Assembly: GCA_958430865.1 (NCBI GenBank)
Contig: CAUDNR010004231.1
Span: 1-53,614 of the forward strand
Reading direction: 5' to 3'
Source of the DNA: Entrophospora sp. SA101
Taxonomy: Eukaryota; Glomeromycota; Glomeromycetes; Entrophosporales; Entrophosporaceae
DNA length: 53,614 nt
Shown here: piece after piece, positions 21,590 to 33,065 of the stretch
Position numbering within the stretch: position 1 is the stretch's first letter
How the letters are laid out: each line of letters opens with the position of its first letter
Translations under genes and position numbers: made by a program
The notes under the pieces: generated by a model
What the model saw: only the letters and a program-made list of their open reading frames with translations
What the model was told of the DNA's origin: nothing
Databases searched by the model: none

Positions 21590-23414
21590 TTATTTGTTTG
21601 TTTTTTTTGCTTTAGGTTCAGGAAATGTTAACGGTAAACTTAATACTGCTCTTTTAATGGAACTTACTCCTCCTACATTGCTTGTTAATCCTAACGCATC
21701 TAATTCTTTTTTACTTAAATTTTCAACTTTACAACCTAATGTTTTAAATAAACTACTAACCCTATTAAAACAATAATAATAATAATTATTATTATTTTCC
21801 AAATATAAATTCAAAAAAAATATATGTAATTTATTACTTTGTTTTAGTTAAAAGCAAATCTTGAACTAATGCTTCAGTTTCTACTCGATATCCATCCAAC
21901 ATTAAACATAATGTAAACATCCAACATAGTAATTTATTTTCTGATTTTGTAGTAAATTTAAATCTATTTTTAATTTGTTAATGCATGATTAATAAATAAT
22001 ATCATATAATAAATCATGATAAATATGACACATACATATATATATTACCTTGGTGCACCTCCTTGTTTTTTATATAATTTTTCTGTATATCTTTCATAAA
22101 GCCCTTCTAAAATTTTTCTTGGTGGATTGTTTAAATTTTTTGACATTATATCTTGGTTATTAATACTGGAATGTGCAAAACTTCTAAAACTCATCATGTA
22201 TCCAATATATAATAATATTTTTATACGTTTAGTATTAATTTTTTTAAGTGATAAAGATGGAAATAATCGACTATTGATATATTTAGATGTTCTAAATAAT
22301 ATAATGATAATGATAATATATGATAATAAATATTTAATTGACTTTTTAAATTAATCTTAATTAATATTAATTCTAATATATACTTGAACGATAAATGTTC
22401 CAATACTTGATTATTATTTTTAATTGACAAAATAAAATCAATATTAAGCAGTTCAAACTCTTCTTTTGTCAGAATGTCTTCTAAATTATAAACTTCATTT
22501 AATTTTGTTGCTTCAAGGTTATATGGAGGTATCAATCTATTTTCTTTTTGTTGAATTTCAACTTTCATTTCCACTAATTTTCCATTTTATGTTTAGTTTA
22601 CAAATCAAAGATAATCAATAAATAAATGTACAAGTAAATATACACGTTCACATATATATATATATATACCTTCATTAGACATTGTTTTGACTTTTTCGCC
22701 AACTACTTCAACAAAATTTTCAATGCCTTCCATTTGTGATACATCAATTTTGCCTCTTTGAATCGCATTAATTTGTGACTGTCTTTTCTTAGTGCTAAAT
22801 TCTAAATCAAGAGCTTTTCTAGCAGTAGCATACTAAAAAAAGAAAAACAAATAAGATTTATATATATAGAATATATATACATAACAATATAAATTTATTA
22901 CATCTTTAGGAATGTCTGGTTTCTTTTCTTTTTCTAATTTAATGCGTTTAGGAGTAGCTTTAAAACTTATAACTGGAATTTCTTTAAATGTTATCGTTTT
23001 TGTTTTTTTATTATAGATGGCAATCATGTAACTTAAAAATAAAACGATTATAAAGTTTCTATAATTATATGTTCATTATTTATATAAAAAATTTAATAAT
23101 ACTAATAATGATTAAACATACTCATTGTTTGATTGATCATTATCCATTTTTTCTGAGTTTCTTGCTTCATAATTAACTCTCTCATTTTGACTTGTAACAA
23201 TACACTCTTGAAAAATAACAGAATCAGACTTTTTGTAAACTTGAAAATTTAAATCCATCGGAGGTGGAATTCCCGGAAACATTGCTATGTTAAGGGCAAT
23301 GTTAATAAACAAACTTATTAATTTCACTGAAATATCATAATCGTTAGCTTGAAAAAAAATATTTATGACATGCTTACCTAAAAATGGCCCTTCTGATTGT
23401 TGCTTGTTTTCCAT
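21590..23414 (-). CDS. RPA49: RNA polymerase I subunit A49
   Basis: Eight exons on the minus strand: 23378-23414, 23122-23284, 22902-23031, 22670-22832, 22384-22573, 22049-22291, 21838-21963 and 21590-21761. They sum to 1,224 nt (407 aa), close to the usual length of about 415, with all phases consistent. N-terminal half: FPGIPPPMDLNFQVYKK and the dimerisation-module motif YMIAIYNKKTKTITF. Middle: ATARKALDLEFSTKKRQ. C-terminal tandem winged-helix part: IPPYNLEATKLNEVYNLEDI, MSFRSFAHS, LEGLYERYTEK, LLCWMFTLCLMLDGYRVE, and the ending TLGCKV, KRAVLSLPLTFPEPK. A49 pairs with A34.5 on Pol I and aids initiation and elongation of rRNA. Convergent with SEM1. Confidence 0.93.
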
Positions 23415-23626
23415 GTTTTTTGTTCAGTTTTCAAGTGTGATTCACATCACGCAGTGTTGACAATCCAATTGACGTAGCAAAAAAATGGCTTGGTTGTAGT
23501 GGACATTTGATTTCATTGGCTAAATTTTGTGATGATCATCACCTATTTTATCACACAAAATCAAATTTTATTGGCTTGATGATCTATTAGAATTTATTTC
23601 CCTTTTAATAATTTAATTAATTAATA

Positions 23627-23805
23627 CAGACTCCTATATAGTCACACACCTCGGGACCATAGTGAAATTTCAAGAATTTTGGTGACTATAGTGTTTGTGA
23701 CTATACAGGACATGTTTTTACTATGATTAATTAGTAGCAGGGAATTTTTCAAATTAACAAAAAAATGTGACTATACTATGTTGTGACTATATAGGAGTCT
23801 GACTG
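23627..23805. mobile_element. 179-bp MITE with TA target, pogo/Tc1-like ends
   Basis: The left end, after TA, is CAGACTCCTATATAGTCACA. The right end, before TA, is TGTGACTATATAGGAGTCTG plus ACTG. The arms are perfect over 20 bp except that the right end has four extra bases, giving CAGTCAG against CAG at the tip. CAGTC-type tips with TA duplication fit Tc1/mariner-pogo MITEs. There is no coding capacity. It lies between the divergent RPA49 and DSK2 genes. Confidence 0.8.
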
Positions 23806-24067
23806 TATTTCATTACCTTCTTTATATTATGTGCTATTGATATTTATATAAGTCTTCTTACCATATAATGAGAATATAAAAATAAAACTTCCTGTATATA
23901 ATTACTTCTTAACCACTATCTATTTATTTATTATTGTAATTCGGCCATTCTTGACAATACTTTTAAAAGAGCCTTTTGAAAATGACTTGATCATTTGATC
24001 ATATTTTACCCACATATTGAGAAGATAGTGATGGAAAATGTATCTTGGCCCAAATCATTTGACTGTT

Positions 24068-24275
24068 ATGTTTTTTGCCATTTTCTCTAAACTTTAATAA
24101 CCAACATTCCACATAAAGCCAGGCTTATTTTACATTTTTTCAATTACCCATCATGTTTATAAAGGTAATGTTTTTAGCTTTGAAGTGAAAAGTAATGCTA
24201 TTTTGAATAACTATAGCTTTGCATAGGGAGCTTTCTATCAGGATTTATTAGAAAGCTTTAATAGCACAATTTTTA
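24068..24275 (+). repeat. Diverged third copy of repeat R1/R2
   Basis: TTTTTTGCCATTTTCTCTAA, then ACTTTAATAACCAACATTCC, TTTATAAAGGTAATG, TTAGCTTTGAAGTGAAAAGT and TTAGAAAGCTTTAATAG align with 10540-10770 and 11850-12095. Identity looks clearly lower than between R1 and R2. It sits about 80-280 bp upstream of the DSK2 start, so it overlaps its likely promoter. Confidence 0.75.
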
Positions 24276-24351
24276 TAAAAAAGGTTGGTTACACAATTCT
24301 GAATGATCAACTGATGCCATAAAATTTGAAAATTAGTAAAAATAAAAAATA

Positions 24352-25613
24352 ATGAATAATGAAATGTCAGAAATAACAATAACGGTCAAATGTTCTAATG
24401 ATACAAAATATACAGTAACTACAGATAAATCAAAAACTGTTTTAGAATTTAAACAGCTTATTGCAGAAAAAAGTGAAATTCCAGCTGATAAACAAAAATT
24501 AATATACTCTGGTAAAGTGTTAAAAGATAATGATACTCTTGAAACCTATAAGATTGCTGAAGGACACACAGTTCACATGGTGAAAAGTTTAGGAGCTCGT
24601 GGTATGTTAAATGATTAATATATATTATATTGTGATCTATTTTTTACTATATATGCAACAAACAAAATACTACAAGTAAAAATTATTTAAATGTGGACAT
24701 TTTCTAATTATACTTCAAAAAATTGTTAGTTTCATCTCAATCAACAACACAATCTGAACCAACTGCTACTTCAACAACAAATACTACCAATAATCAATCA
24801 ACACAACCACAAAATATACCTCTTAATCCATTTACAGCACTGGGCGGATTTGGTGGAGGCAGTGGAAATTTTGGTACTAATAATGACGCAAATCTTTTTG
24901 GTGATAATAATAATGGCGCACCAAATATGAATATGATGATGGAACAAGTTCTTAATAATCCTGCTTTGATGCAATATGTTTTACAAATGATGCAGGATCC
25001 TCAGATTATAGATAATGTAATTGCCATGAACCCACAACAATTTGGTGAAATGGCGCCTCAACTTAGACAGATGACACAAGATCCCGGATTTCAAGCTTTA
25101 TTATCAAATCCAGATGCAATCCGTCATATTGCAACTTTAAATCCATCAGTGGGCAATCCTGGAGGTTATGGCATGGGTATGTTTCCTACGAACCCTTCCG
25201 CAACGAACCCTACAACACCTACAACTACAACTACTACTTCTTCAACCAACAATAATAATGATAATAACACTACCACTACACCTTCCTCCGCCATCCCACC
25301 ACCAATTAATAACCCATTCTTCAGTCTTTTTAATACTGCTGCTACAATGAACCCTACTGGAAACCCAAACACCAACCAGCAACAACAACAACCGTTTTTC
25401 CAAATCGATCCATCATTGCTATTTGGATTAGGAGGTCTAGGTGTTCCACCAACAACTGCACCTACTATTCCACCCGAAGAAAGATTTCAAGTTCAATTAC
25501 AACAATTAAATGATATGGGGTTTTGGGATGCACAGAAAAATATCCGTGCGTTATTAGCTTCTGGTGGAAATGTAAATGCAGCTATCGAACTACTTTTAAG
25601 TAACACTTTTTAA
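24352..25613 (+). CDS. DSK2: Ubiquilin-type shuttle factor DSK2
   Basis: Two exons, 24352-24601 and 24730-25613, total 1,134 nt (377 aa). Residues about 6-80 are a ubiquitin-like domain ([42 protein letters not shown]). A low-complexity linker is followed by STI1-like repeats ([37 protein letters not shown]). A Thr/Asn/Pro linker comes next, and the last 45 residues are a UBA domain ([33 protein letters not shown]). This order defines ubiquilin/Dsk2, which carries ubiquitinated clients to the proteasome. Start chosen at Met 24352; a second Met (MSEITITV) lies four codons in and could also serve. Confidence 0.95.
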
Positions 25614-26093
25614 TTAATTATTAATTCAATGAATGAAAATTATTGATTGGTTTGGTTGGTTGGTCGACTAGTTTAGTTAATTAATTGATGGTTGTTTTTT
25701 TTAAAAATTTTTATTAAAGGAGCTTTTAGGAATTTATCATTTGTTATTACATCATTTTAATTTATTTATATATATCTATCTATATATTTTATTATCAAAG
25801 ATTATATATATATGGTTCTAAAAAATTTATTTAAAAATAAAATGGTGCAACGTTTTTTTTACCTTTTGATTGAATGATTCCCTATTTCCTAGAAATCTAC
25901 ATCACACAAAGTTCAAAACGATTGTTATTATATTAATTAAAAAACTACTCTTTGTTTAATTTAGAAAATTTTCATCGTGATCGGAAATAATCATGCTGTT
26001 TTCAAATCGCTACTCCTTCTCCATTTTCAAAGATACAGGCATCAAAGTTGCACGAAAGGATGACATATAGGTTGTAGTTTACAGCAATGGAGA
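25614..26093. other. Gene-free interval downstream of DSK2
   Basis: AT-rich 3' flank with short (TA)n and TATC tracts. No gene, and no repeat match was recognised. Confidence 0.5.
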
Positions 26094-26494
26094 GTTATAA
26101 TAGGACCGGGAAAACCCTATTGGATGTGAACGCCAACACTATGATTCGAAAGTACTTTAAAAAAAAAAATGAGACCACCTCACCATAGATTCGCATCAAT
26201 AGAAAAAAATGCCCTCGGTTACACTGATTCGCAAATATAGCAATAGGAGAAATGAAAATATAGTAGTAGTTCGTATTATTATTATTATTATTAAAAAATC
26301 TACCTCTTGTCATCTATCTGGTCATACCAAAAAAAAAACGAAAGGTCAAAGTAGTACATAGGCAACCCCGTTAAACCGAAGGCAATTGTGCGGGAACTTT
26401 TATTTGGATTAACGGGGTTTTTTATAATCCGAAGTTATTATTAGAGTCATAAATTAATTCGGATAAACGGGGTAATAAATTTAAAAATTTAGGA

Positions 26495-26715
26495 TTTAAA
26501 ATTTCCTTTATCCATTTTCTGGCAGTGAATTGATTTGGATTCAATGATAAAAAATAATCACTCTTTTTTAGAATTTCAGAAACAGTAGATTCACTGACAT
26601 TATATTTAGATGCAAGCTGATTATTTTTTATGTTTGGGTCTTTATATTTATATTTTTGTGAGATTGTTATAGGCGCATGTTTTCTTTTTGATACTCCAAC
26701 TTCTTTTTCAGTAGA
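26495..26715 (-). pseudogene. Fragment of a pogo/Tigger transposase, CENP-B N-terminal HTH
   Basis: Read on the minus strand: KRKHAPITISQKYKYKDPN, then IKNNQLASKYNVSES, TVSEILKKSDYFLS and FTARKWIKEIL. The pattern ELA-x-KYNVS-x-STVS-x-IL is the recognition helix region of CENP-B N-terminal domains of pogo/Tigger transposases. The start is compressed compared with intact relatives (residues around the first helix appear deleted), and no catalytic DDE domain follows. Non-functional. Confidence 0.65.
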
Positions 26716-26799
26716 TTTTTTTTCCTGTTGTTTGCATTATATAGAGGAAAGTCTACTCTGGTTATTAATCTTTGCACATGTTGTGCGTGAAAATGAAAT

Positions 26800-26880
26800 T
26801 TATGTGAATTTGCAATTCACATATTCAAATTAGCAATCAGAATTTCATATCCAAACGCTCCACCCAAAATTTTAATTATA
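26800..26880 (-). repeat. Dispersed repeat shared with 39710-39790
   Basis: The reverse complement of this segment (AAAATTTTGGGTGGAGCG, GGATATGAAATTCTGATTG, CTAATTTGAAT) matches the plus strand at 39715-39765. One copy lies inside the pogo-like element, so it is probably a fragment of that or another mobile family. Confidence 0.6.
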
Positions 26881-28189
26881 GATTTCAATTTCATATACAA
26901 CATACATATGTATTTGTACAACTTGTATATTATTTCACTTCGGTTTATAAAAATTCGGATTAACGGTGCAATTTTACATGTAAATGGCTTCAAAATTTCT
27001 TCGGTTTACGGTTTATAAAGTTTTATCAGTGACATTCATATTAACGGGGTAATTTACATATGTTTGGCTTCGGTGTTTTAAAATTATTCATTTTAACGGG
27101 TTTTCGGATTAACGGGGTTGCCTATTTAATAAGTAAAAATAGTAAAATAATTCCTTATGATTCACGCCAACAACATTTTACTACATACCTTAACTTTCAA
27201 GAATTTGTCAGTGCTAAAAAAGTGAATCAATTATCAAGTTGCAAACTTTAAGAGACATTCTGGGAGTAATAATAAGATTTTTAGATCATTTATCATATAT
27301 TTTTATCTTCCAATATCACAATGGCATTTTTCATGCGAGAATTTGGCAACAGGAGACGAGTATTTTTTTTTTTTTGGAATACATTTTTACCCCTTGTTTG
27401 ATTGCAATAGACGATGAAACATTTTAATTTATAATCATTTTAGTATGTCAAAGTACATAAAACCTCCTTTTGAATATTTTTAGTGAATTCAATCTGTTTC
27501 GATTCGCATTATTATTATTAAATATTTTTGGAAAATCAATTCGCATAATTATAAAAACTAAGACTCGCATTATATGTTTTGTCATTTAATTTGACGGTCA
27601 CACACAATAGGTTTTCCGGTCTTTTTATGTATATATTATAATGGTTGTAAAAATGCCAATTGTACAAAAAAACTCATTTGGAATACAACAAAAATATTTT
27701 TTTTCTTTATTGAAATCCAAAAATTATATATAAGTTTCCATATTAATATGGTTATTGTTGATAGAGAGATATTTACACAAAATTGTTTATAGAAATATAT
27801 AATAAGCCATCAAAACACTGCGCCACACGGTTCAATCTCACGGTTTTTCGGTTTACATTTGACCCAAAAGTTTCAGACATTCTAAATTCGTTGACTATAA
27901 AAAATATACATAATGGCTTCACAAAAAATTTACAATAACTTGTAGCTTGGTTTGGTAAATGTGTTGCGAAGTAGGGATGCTGGAAGGATCCTGTTTCCAA
28001 ATACATACATAGTCTGTAATTTTTATGCCATGATATCGAAGGCCCTATCTCTTATTAAAATTGGAATGAAGATTGAATATTATACATATTACCAGTTGTA
28101 AATTATTTTATTTTTACATATTCATAGATACCACAAAAATTTAGAGTTTTTCAAATTATTTGTCCATGTTTTATTCGTTTTATTCAAAT

Positions 28190-28890
28190 TATTTCTTCTG
28201 TGTCAATGGTTACTAATTCATTATCTTGTTTTTGATTTTGTTGAGTGTCTATCAAGTTCAGGTTCATCAATGTTCATATTATCTGATAAATCTTTTTTTC
28301 TCATCTTCATAATTTTCTTCTTTTTCTTCTTTTTGTTTTCTGGGTCACCATTATCTAAGTAGTCATCATCATCACTATATCATCAGGCAATTCTAAAATT
28401 CAACCCTCTGGAATTTCAACAGTTTGTTGTTCATGTTTCCAAATTGATTTCTTCATCTTCATTTTGTTCTTCATCAAACTCCTTTTTCCCATAATCAAAA
28501 TCATGATCAATTAGTTTTTGTTTTTTGAGCTTCTATCATGATTTTGTTTGCAACAATGTCATGTTCATCCTTTGAATCTATGCCTTTTTTTGATTCATTA
28601 ATTTCTTTGCTCTCTTCAACATTTTCAGTAGAAATTATCATCCCACATTTTTTTATCAGCTGCATAGGATCTGTTTTGCCAACATTTCCCATATGTCCAA
28701 ATTTCCACATTCATCATCATTTTTGTCATTTTTGTCTTCAAGATCACCAATTGAACCTTCAAAGTCATTTCCATTTCTACACCTTTATCATCATATTCAC
28801 CACATTCTCTTGATTTGATTCATTTTGTGTTGTTCTTCATCTTCAATTTCACCATTCATGTTTTTGGTACCATCTCCTTGAATATCCATC
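28190..28890 (-). pseudogene. Fossil of the acidic region of midasin (MDN1/REA1)
   Basis: Minus-strand pieces in shifting frames recall the D/E-rich segment of midasin: GEIEDEEQ, YDDKGVEME, a DKKMWDDN piece after a DP motif, DYGKKEFDEEQNEDEE, ETWKHEQQTVEIPEG, LPDDI, and DNMNIDEPELD. At least four frame changes and several stops separate them. Midasin is the giant AAA ATPase of 60S ribosome assembly, and this stretch would correspond only to its low-complexity linker. Low complexity makes homology less secure than motif order suggests. The short open frames at 28507-28710 (minus) and 28538-28813 (plus) are parts or shadows of it. Confidence 0.5.
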
Positions 28891-29722
28891 TTATTTCTCC
28901 ATTACTTTCTGTTCACATATCTGACATACAATAATCCTTTTAAATATAGTGGTAAAGGAATCACAAAGCACATATGTTATTTATTTAAATATTTATGATG
29001 GAAAATGAAATTAGATATAAAATATAAATATTGATGTATAAAGGGACGTAATTCTAATCTTTGTAATAGAAACAAAAGTAAATTCATGAATTAATTACTG
29101 TTACAATTATGTTGATCATCTGATTTATGATTTGTATGTGTAACGTTACTTATGTAATAGTAATAAAGATAAATTCTGCACGCTTTTCAATTTTTGGTGT
29201 ATATAGTACTAGCACGGAGCGCAGATATACGGAATACGGAACCTGTATATATACTAATATTCGTTCTTGTTGAATATAACCATCATTTGCAATCAATTTC
29301 TTGGTATATGGTGAAAACAAGTTTGAATTTCCACTGTTCAAAGTTTAATTAGAGATATTCCTTGCGCATAAATGTAACCTAAAATAAGTACGTTACACAA
29401 ATGAAATGCCCGCCCACCATTCTTCGGTGCCATTTTAGTATTAGCAAACACAGCGATTATTTATATATTATAAATAATATAAATAAAACCCCTGCTCCAT
29501 ATCTGTTTTACGAATTAAGGTATAAACATTTTTAAAATTGTGATCTCTATTTTTGTCTTTAATAAAGTACTAAATATGGTTAAATGTTACACTAATGGAT
29601 CCGATGAACCCATCAATGGATGATAGCCAACCCTGATCTTTTTCTTTCATTTCATAGTAGCTATTTTTAGACAAAAAAGATTGGCAACAATAGAAATATA
29701 TTTCTTCAAAAAAAAAAAAAAA
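28891..29722. other. Upstream region of the G-alpha gene
   Basis: About 830 bp without a recognisable gene or repeat. The last 60 bases form an A-rich leader ending in a run of 14 A before the ATG. Confidence 0.5.
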
Positions 29723-31323
29723 ATGGCATCTTCACATTTAATGAATATCAATAATAATATCAATAATAATGAAATGGGTGGTGGTAATCATTTACAAGCA
29801 TACAACCGAAAAAACGAAACCCCCGAGGATAAAAAAAATAGATTATTAGCTGAAAAAGCTGCTAAAAAACGTAGCGATTCCATTGATAAAATGTTAAAAG
29901 CCGAAAAAGAAAGATTAATCAAAACCAAAAGTGCAAAATTACTGCTGCTAGGTAAAACATATGATATTTAAATATGGATTTATATATGTGTGTATGTTAT
30001 ATATACTTACAAAATGTAATAATATCTCACGTAAATATATTTTATTTTAAAGGTTCTGCCGAAAGTGGCAAAACAACAGTTTTGAAACAATTAAAAATTA
30101 TTCATGGAAAAGGTTTAGAGGAGGAACGTCAATCATATCGTAAGATAGTTCATTTGAATGTGCTTACTGCAATGAAACTATTGATAACTGGACTTCAATA
30201 CTATGAATACGCTTTAAAACCAAAGAATGAACCACATCTTGAAAATTTTCTTAAATTGACTTCAATAAAAGATTCATTGAATCGTGATTCTATTAGTGTT
30301 CAGGCTGCTATCAAAGATCAGAAATTGGATGATAGTGCTTTGGACTCGTTTAGTGAATATATTGAATCTGTTAAAGAATTATGGGCTGATGACGCAATTA
30401 AAAAATGTTACGATCATGCTACTGAAATTGGTTTACAAGATTCTGCAAAATAGTAAGTGTATTTTTTTATGGGAAAGTTTTTATAATTAACACTTCATTC
30501 TCTTTATTCACATTTCATCATTCCACATTTCTATATTCTTATAGCTTTCTAGATAATGTTGATAGAATTTCCAAGGAAGATTATTTACCAACAGATGAAG
30601 ACATATTACAAGCAAGAGTTAGAACAATGGGAGTGACAGAACATAAATTTGAAGTAAATAATCTAATATTCAGAATTTTTGACGTTGGTGGGCATCGGTC
30701 TCAACGACAATTCTGGGCTCCATACTTTGATGATGTAGATGCAATAATTTTTATAGCGGCAATATCAGCATATGATCAAACATTAGAAGAGGATAATGAT
30801 GTTAATCGTGTGCAAGATTCAATTCAACTATTCGAAAAAATATGTAACCATAACTTATTTACAAATACTGGAATCATTTTATTCCTTAATAAAATCGATA
30901 TTTTGAAACACAAACTTACAACAACACAAGTCAAAAAGTATTTTCCTGATTATGAAGGTAAAAATATTTTTAATGCTTTGATACTATATTATTCTGTATC
31001 ATTTTGGCGAATTAATTAATGGAAACAATCATATTATTTAGGTGATAATGAATATGATAGTGTTACCGAATATTTTCAAAATTTATTTTTGGATTGTAAT
31101 GAAAATGAGGATAAACATATTTATACTCATCTCACGCACGCTACAGTAAGTTAAATTCATACATATTTATGTTGATGTAATATTTTTTAATTACATTATA
31201 TTTATTTATCTATTTGCAAATACATTTCATACACATTAGGACACAAAATACATGAGAGTAATTGTAGCTTCAGTGAATGATATTGTTATAAAAATTAATC
31301 TCGCAAGAACTGGTCTTGACTAA
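29723..31323 (+). CDS. Divergent heterotrimeric G-protein alpha subunit
   Basis: Five exons 29723-29951, 30053-30452, 30545-30957, 31042-31145 and 31240-31323 total 1,230 nt (409 aa) with consistent phases. Guanine-nucleotide motifs: P loop LLLLGSAESGKTTVLKQLK (usual GAGESGKS), switch I RVRTMGV (catalytic Arg kept), switch II DVGGHRSQRQFW (usual DVGGQRSE; the catalytic Gln is His), FLNKID (NKxD) and THATDT (usual TCAT). The helical domain lies between. The C terminus NLARTGLD matches the usual NLxxxGLx receptor-contact tail. The N terminus has no MGxxxS myristoylation signal from Met1, but an in-frame Met at 29774 would begin MGGGNH. Residues at the P loop and switch II suggest altered GTP binding and slow hydrolysis, as in some extended fungal G-alpha families; this is inference. 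Confidence 0.92.
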
Positions 31324-31871
31324 TTATTACTTCCTTTTTTACTATATAGACAATACATAGTTTTTTTAAATTTTGTACTTTGTATTTTTTTTTTTGTGAT
31401 TATATTATTAATATATATATATTGGTTGTATTATTTTATTATTATTTATTTTTTGACTCTTTTCTATGTATGGTCAACAAGTAACCTTGTTATGCTAAAT
31501 CGGAAAGGACAATCATTGTGCTGAAGTCCTGACCGTGATAAAAAGAAAATCGCATTGCCATGCTGCCCAGAAGATTTTCTGTCACAATTATGTGAATTCC
31601 CAAAGATCTTTTTCAGCATGTCTTTCTTTACATACCTCTTGTACGACACATTTCATATTTACTATCCTCCTTTACTATACATCATTCGGTCGGTTACACG
31701 TGAATACTCGGTACTACATACCAAATGAGCAATGATCATCATATTCATGAACATTGCAATATAAATTGTTTTTGGACGTAATTAGACAGTCTGATGACCA
31801 ACCCTTATTTTTGGGGAATAAATAAATCGGCCCATATATTTTAAAAAAATTTTCTTACAATAAATTTTATA
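31324..31871. other. Intergenic, about 550 bp
   Basis: 3' flank of the G-alpha gene with T-rich and (TA)n stretches, then an unremarkable mixed-composition segment (31480-31740). No gene is supportable there. Confidence 0.5.
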
Positions 31872-33065
31872 ATGTTCATAGTTAAAACTCCAAAAGAAGT
31901 TCCAACTTTAGGATCAAGTGTTGTAAAACTACAAAGCAATATTAAGAAACATATAAAGAGAGACATTGTGGGTTCAGGAGGTAATTATTTGAAACAAAAA
32001 AGACTATATATATATATATATAATTTTTAAAAATTATTTTTTGCACTAGTTAAAATACTTGATCGTAAAGGTTATCAAAGTTTTGCACCAACTTATGATT
32101 CAAGTGACTCAGTCTTTTCATTTGAAAATACAATGTTGGCGGAATCTTTTAGGAATCATGGCCAAAATATTGATAATGATAATGATGATGTTGATGATGT
32201 TGATGATGTTGATGTTTATGATAAAATGGATGAAGATATAGTTATGAATGAATATCATAATGAAATTCAAAAAGATGAAAATGGTGATGATGAAAATAAC
32301 GATGATGATGGTGATGATCATGATGATGAAAAACCCAAGAAAGCATTAGAATCAAAATCAGATGATCAAGTCATTACGCTCTCAAATAATAATAATAGTA
32401 TTAATATTGATGAAAAGACAGTTGCTGAAGATCACGAAGAAGATTTTGAAGAAGACTTTGATAAATTATTGGACGAAAATTCAAAGTTACATGCTCATTT
32501 GATAAGCTTACAAAAAGAAAGATTTCTAAAGAATCCTAGTGAAATATCTGATATTGAAATTGAAATTGGTAATATATTAAATTTGATTTTTATTTATTAA
32601 GTAGTTTATATAAATATACAAATTTATTTATTTATTTATCTTTTTTTTGATAAAGAGCAAAAATTACGTAATAACTTGGTTAAGTTATTTGGCGATGTAT
32701 CACCGAATGATCTGTTAACACCTTTCAGTATTGAAAAAACCATGGATTCGTTGACGACATGTGAGCCATTGGTTAAAGGAAAATTTCCACCAAATTCATA
32801 TCCTGTTAAAGTGTTGCCATCACAAGTTTCCAAAGAAATAGTATCAACGACTCAATCATACAATAATAATTGGAAACAGCAACAAATTTCTTTTCAACGA
32901 TACCATCACAATCTTCGATCTGCTAGTAGAAAAATGACCAGCACAACTGCTGCTTCTAATATTGGATATTATCAACAACAACAGCAGCAATATCAACAAC
33001 AACAATACTCATCTAATTATAACACATATTCAAATAATAACAATTATTATTATCCTGGTTTGTAA
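31872..33065 (+). CDS. Acidic coiled-coil protein, unrecognised
   Basis: Three exons 31872-31980, 32050-32568 and 32656-33065 total 1,038 nt (345 aa), phases consistent. The start MFIVKTPKEVPTLG lies close to an upstream AT-rich leader. Visible parts: a basic N terminus (NIKKHIKRDIVG), GYQSFAPTYDSSDSVFSFE, an Asp/Asn run (residues about 85-150), a helical Leu-heptad region (FDKLLDENSKLHAHLISLQ to EQKLRNNLVKLFG), VSPNDLLTPFSIEK, and a Gln/Tyr/Asn-rich tail. The SFAPTYDS block faintly recalls BRD7/BRD9-type proteins, but no bromodomain is present, so I assign no function. A nuclear regulatory protein is plausible. Confidence 0.75.

Larger units (their letters stand above)
26361..27122. mobile_element. 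762-bp pogo-like DNA transposon, degenerate
   Basis: Ends GGCAACCCCGTTAAACCGAA and (reverse complement of the right end) GGCAACCCCGTTAATCCGAA, one mismatch in 20, flanked by TA on both sides. Variants of TTCGGATTAACGGGG recur several times inside near both ends, as in transposase-binding subterminal repeats. The minus strand holds a decayed CENP-B/pogo-type DNA-binding domain. The element lacks a DDE region and is internally deleted. Confidence 0.8.
26094..27625. repeat. Possible outer inverted-repeat element enclosing the pogo-like element
   Basis: Sequence at 26099-26135 (ATAGGACCGGGAAAACCC, then TATTGGATGTGAACGCCAA) resembles the reverse complement of 27590-27625 (AGACCGGAAAACCTATTG, then TGTGACCGTCAA). 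Inner parts of both flanks carry ATTCGCA and (ATT)n motifs. The arms are imperfect, so a degraded TIR element of about 1.5 kb interrupted by the pogo-like copy is an inference. Confidence 0.45.

Noticed and set aside
32118..32321. Ile-rich minus-strand frame
   Set aside because: Antisense shadow of the Asp/Asn-rich exon of the gene at 31872-33065.
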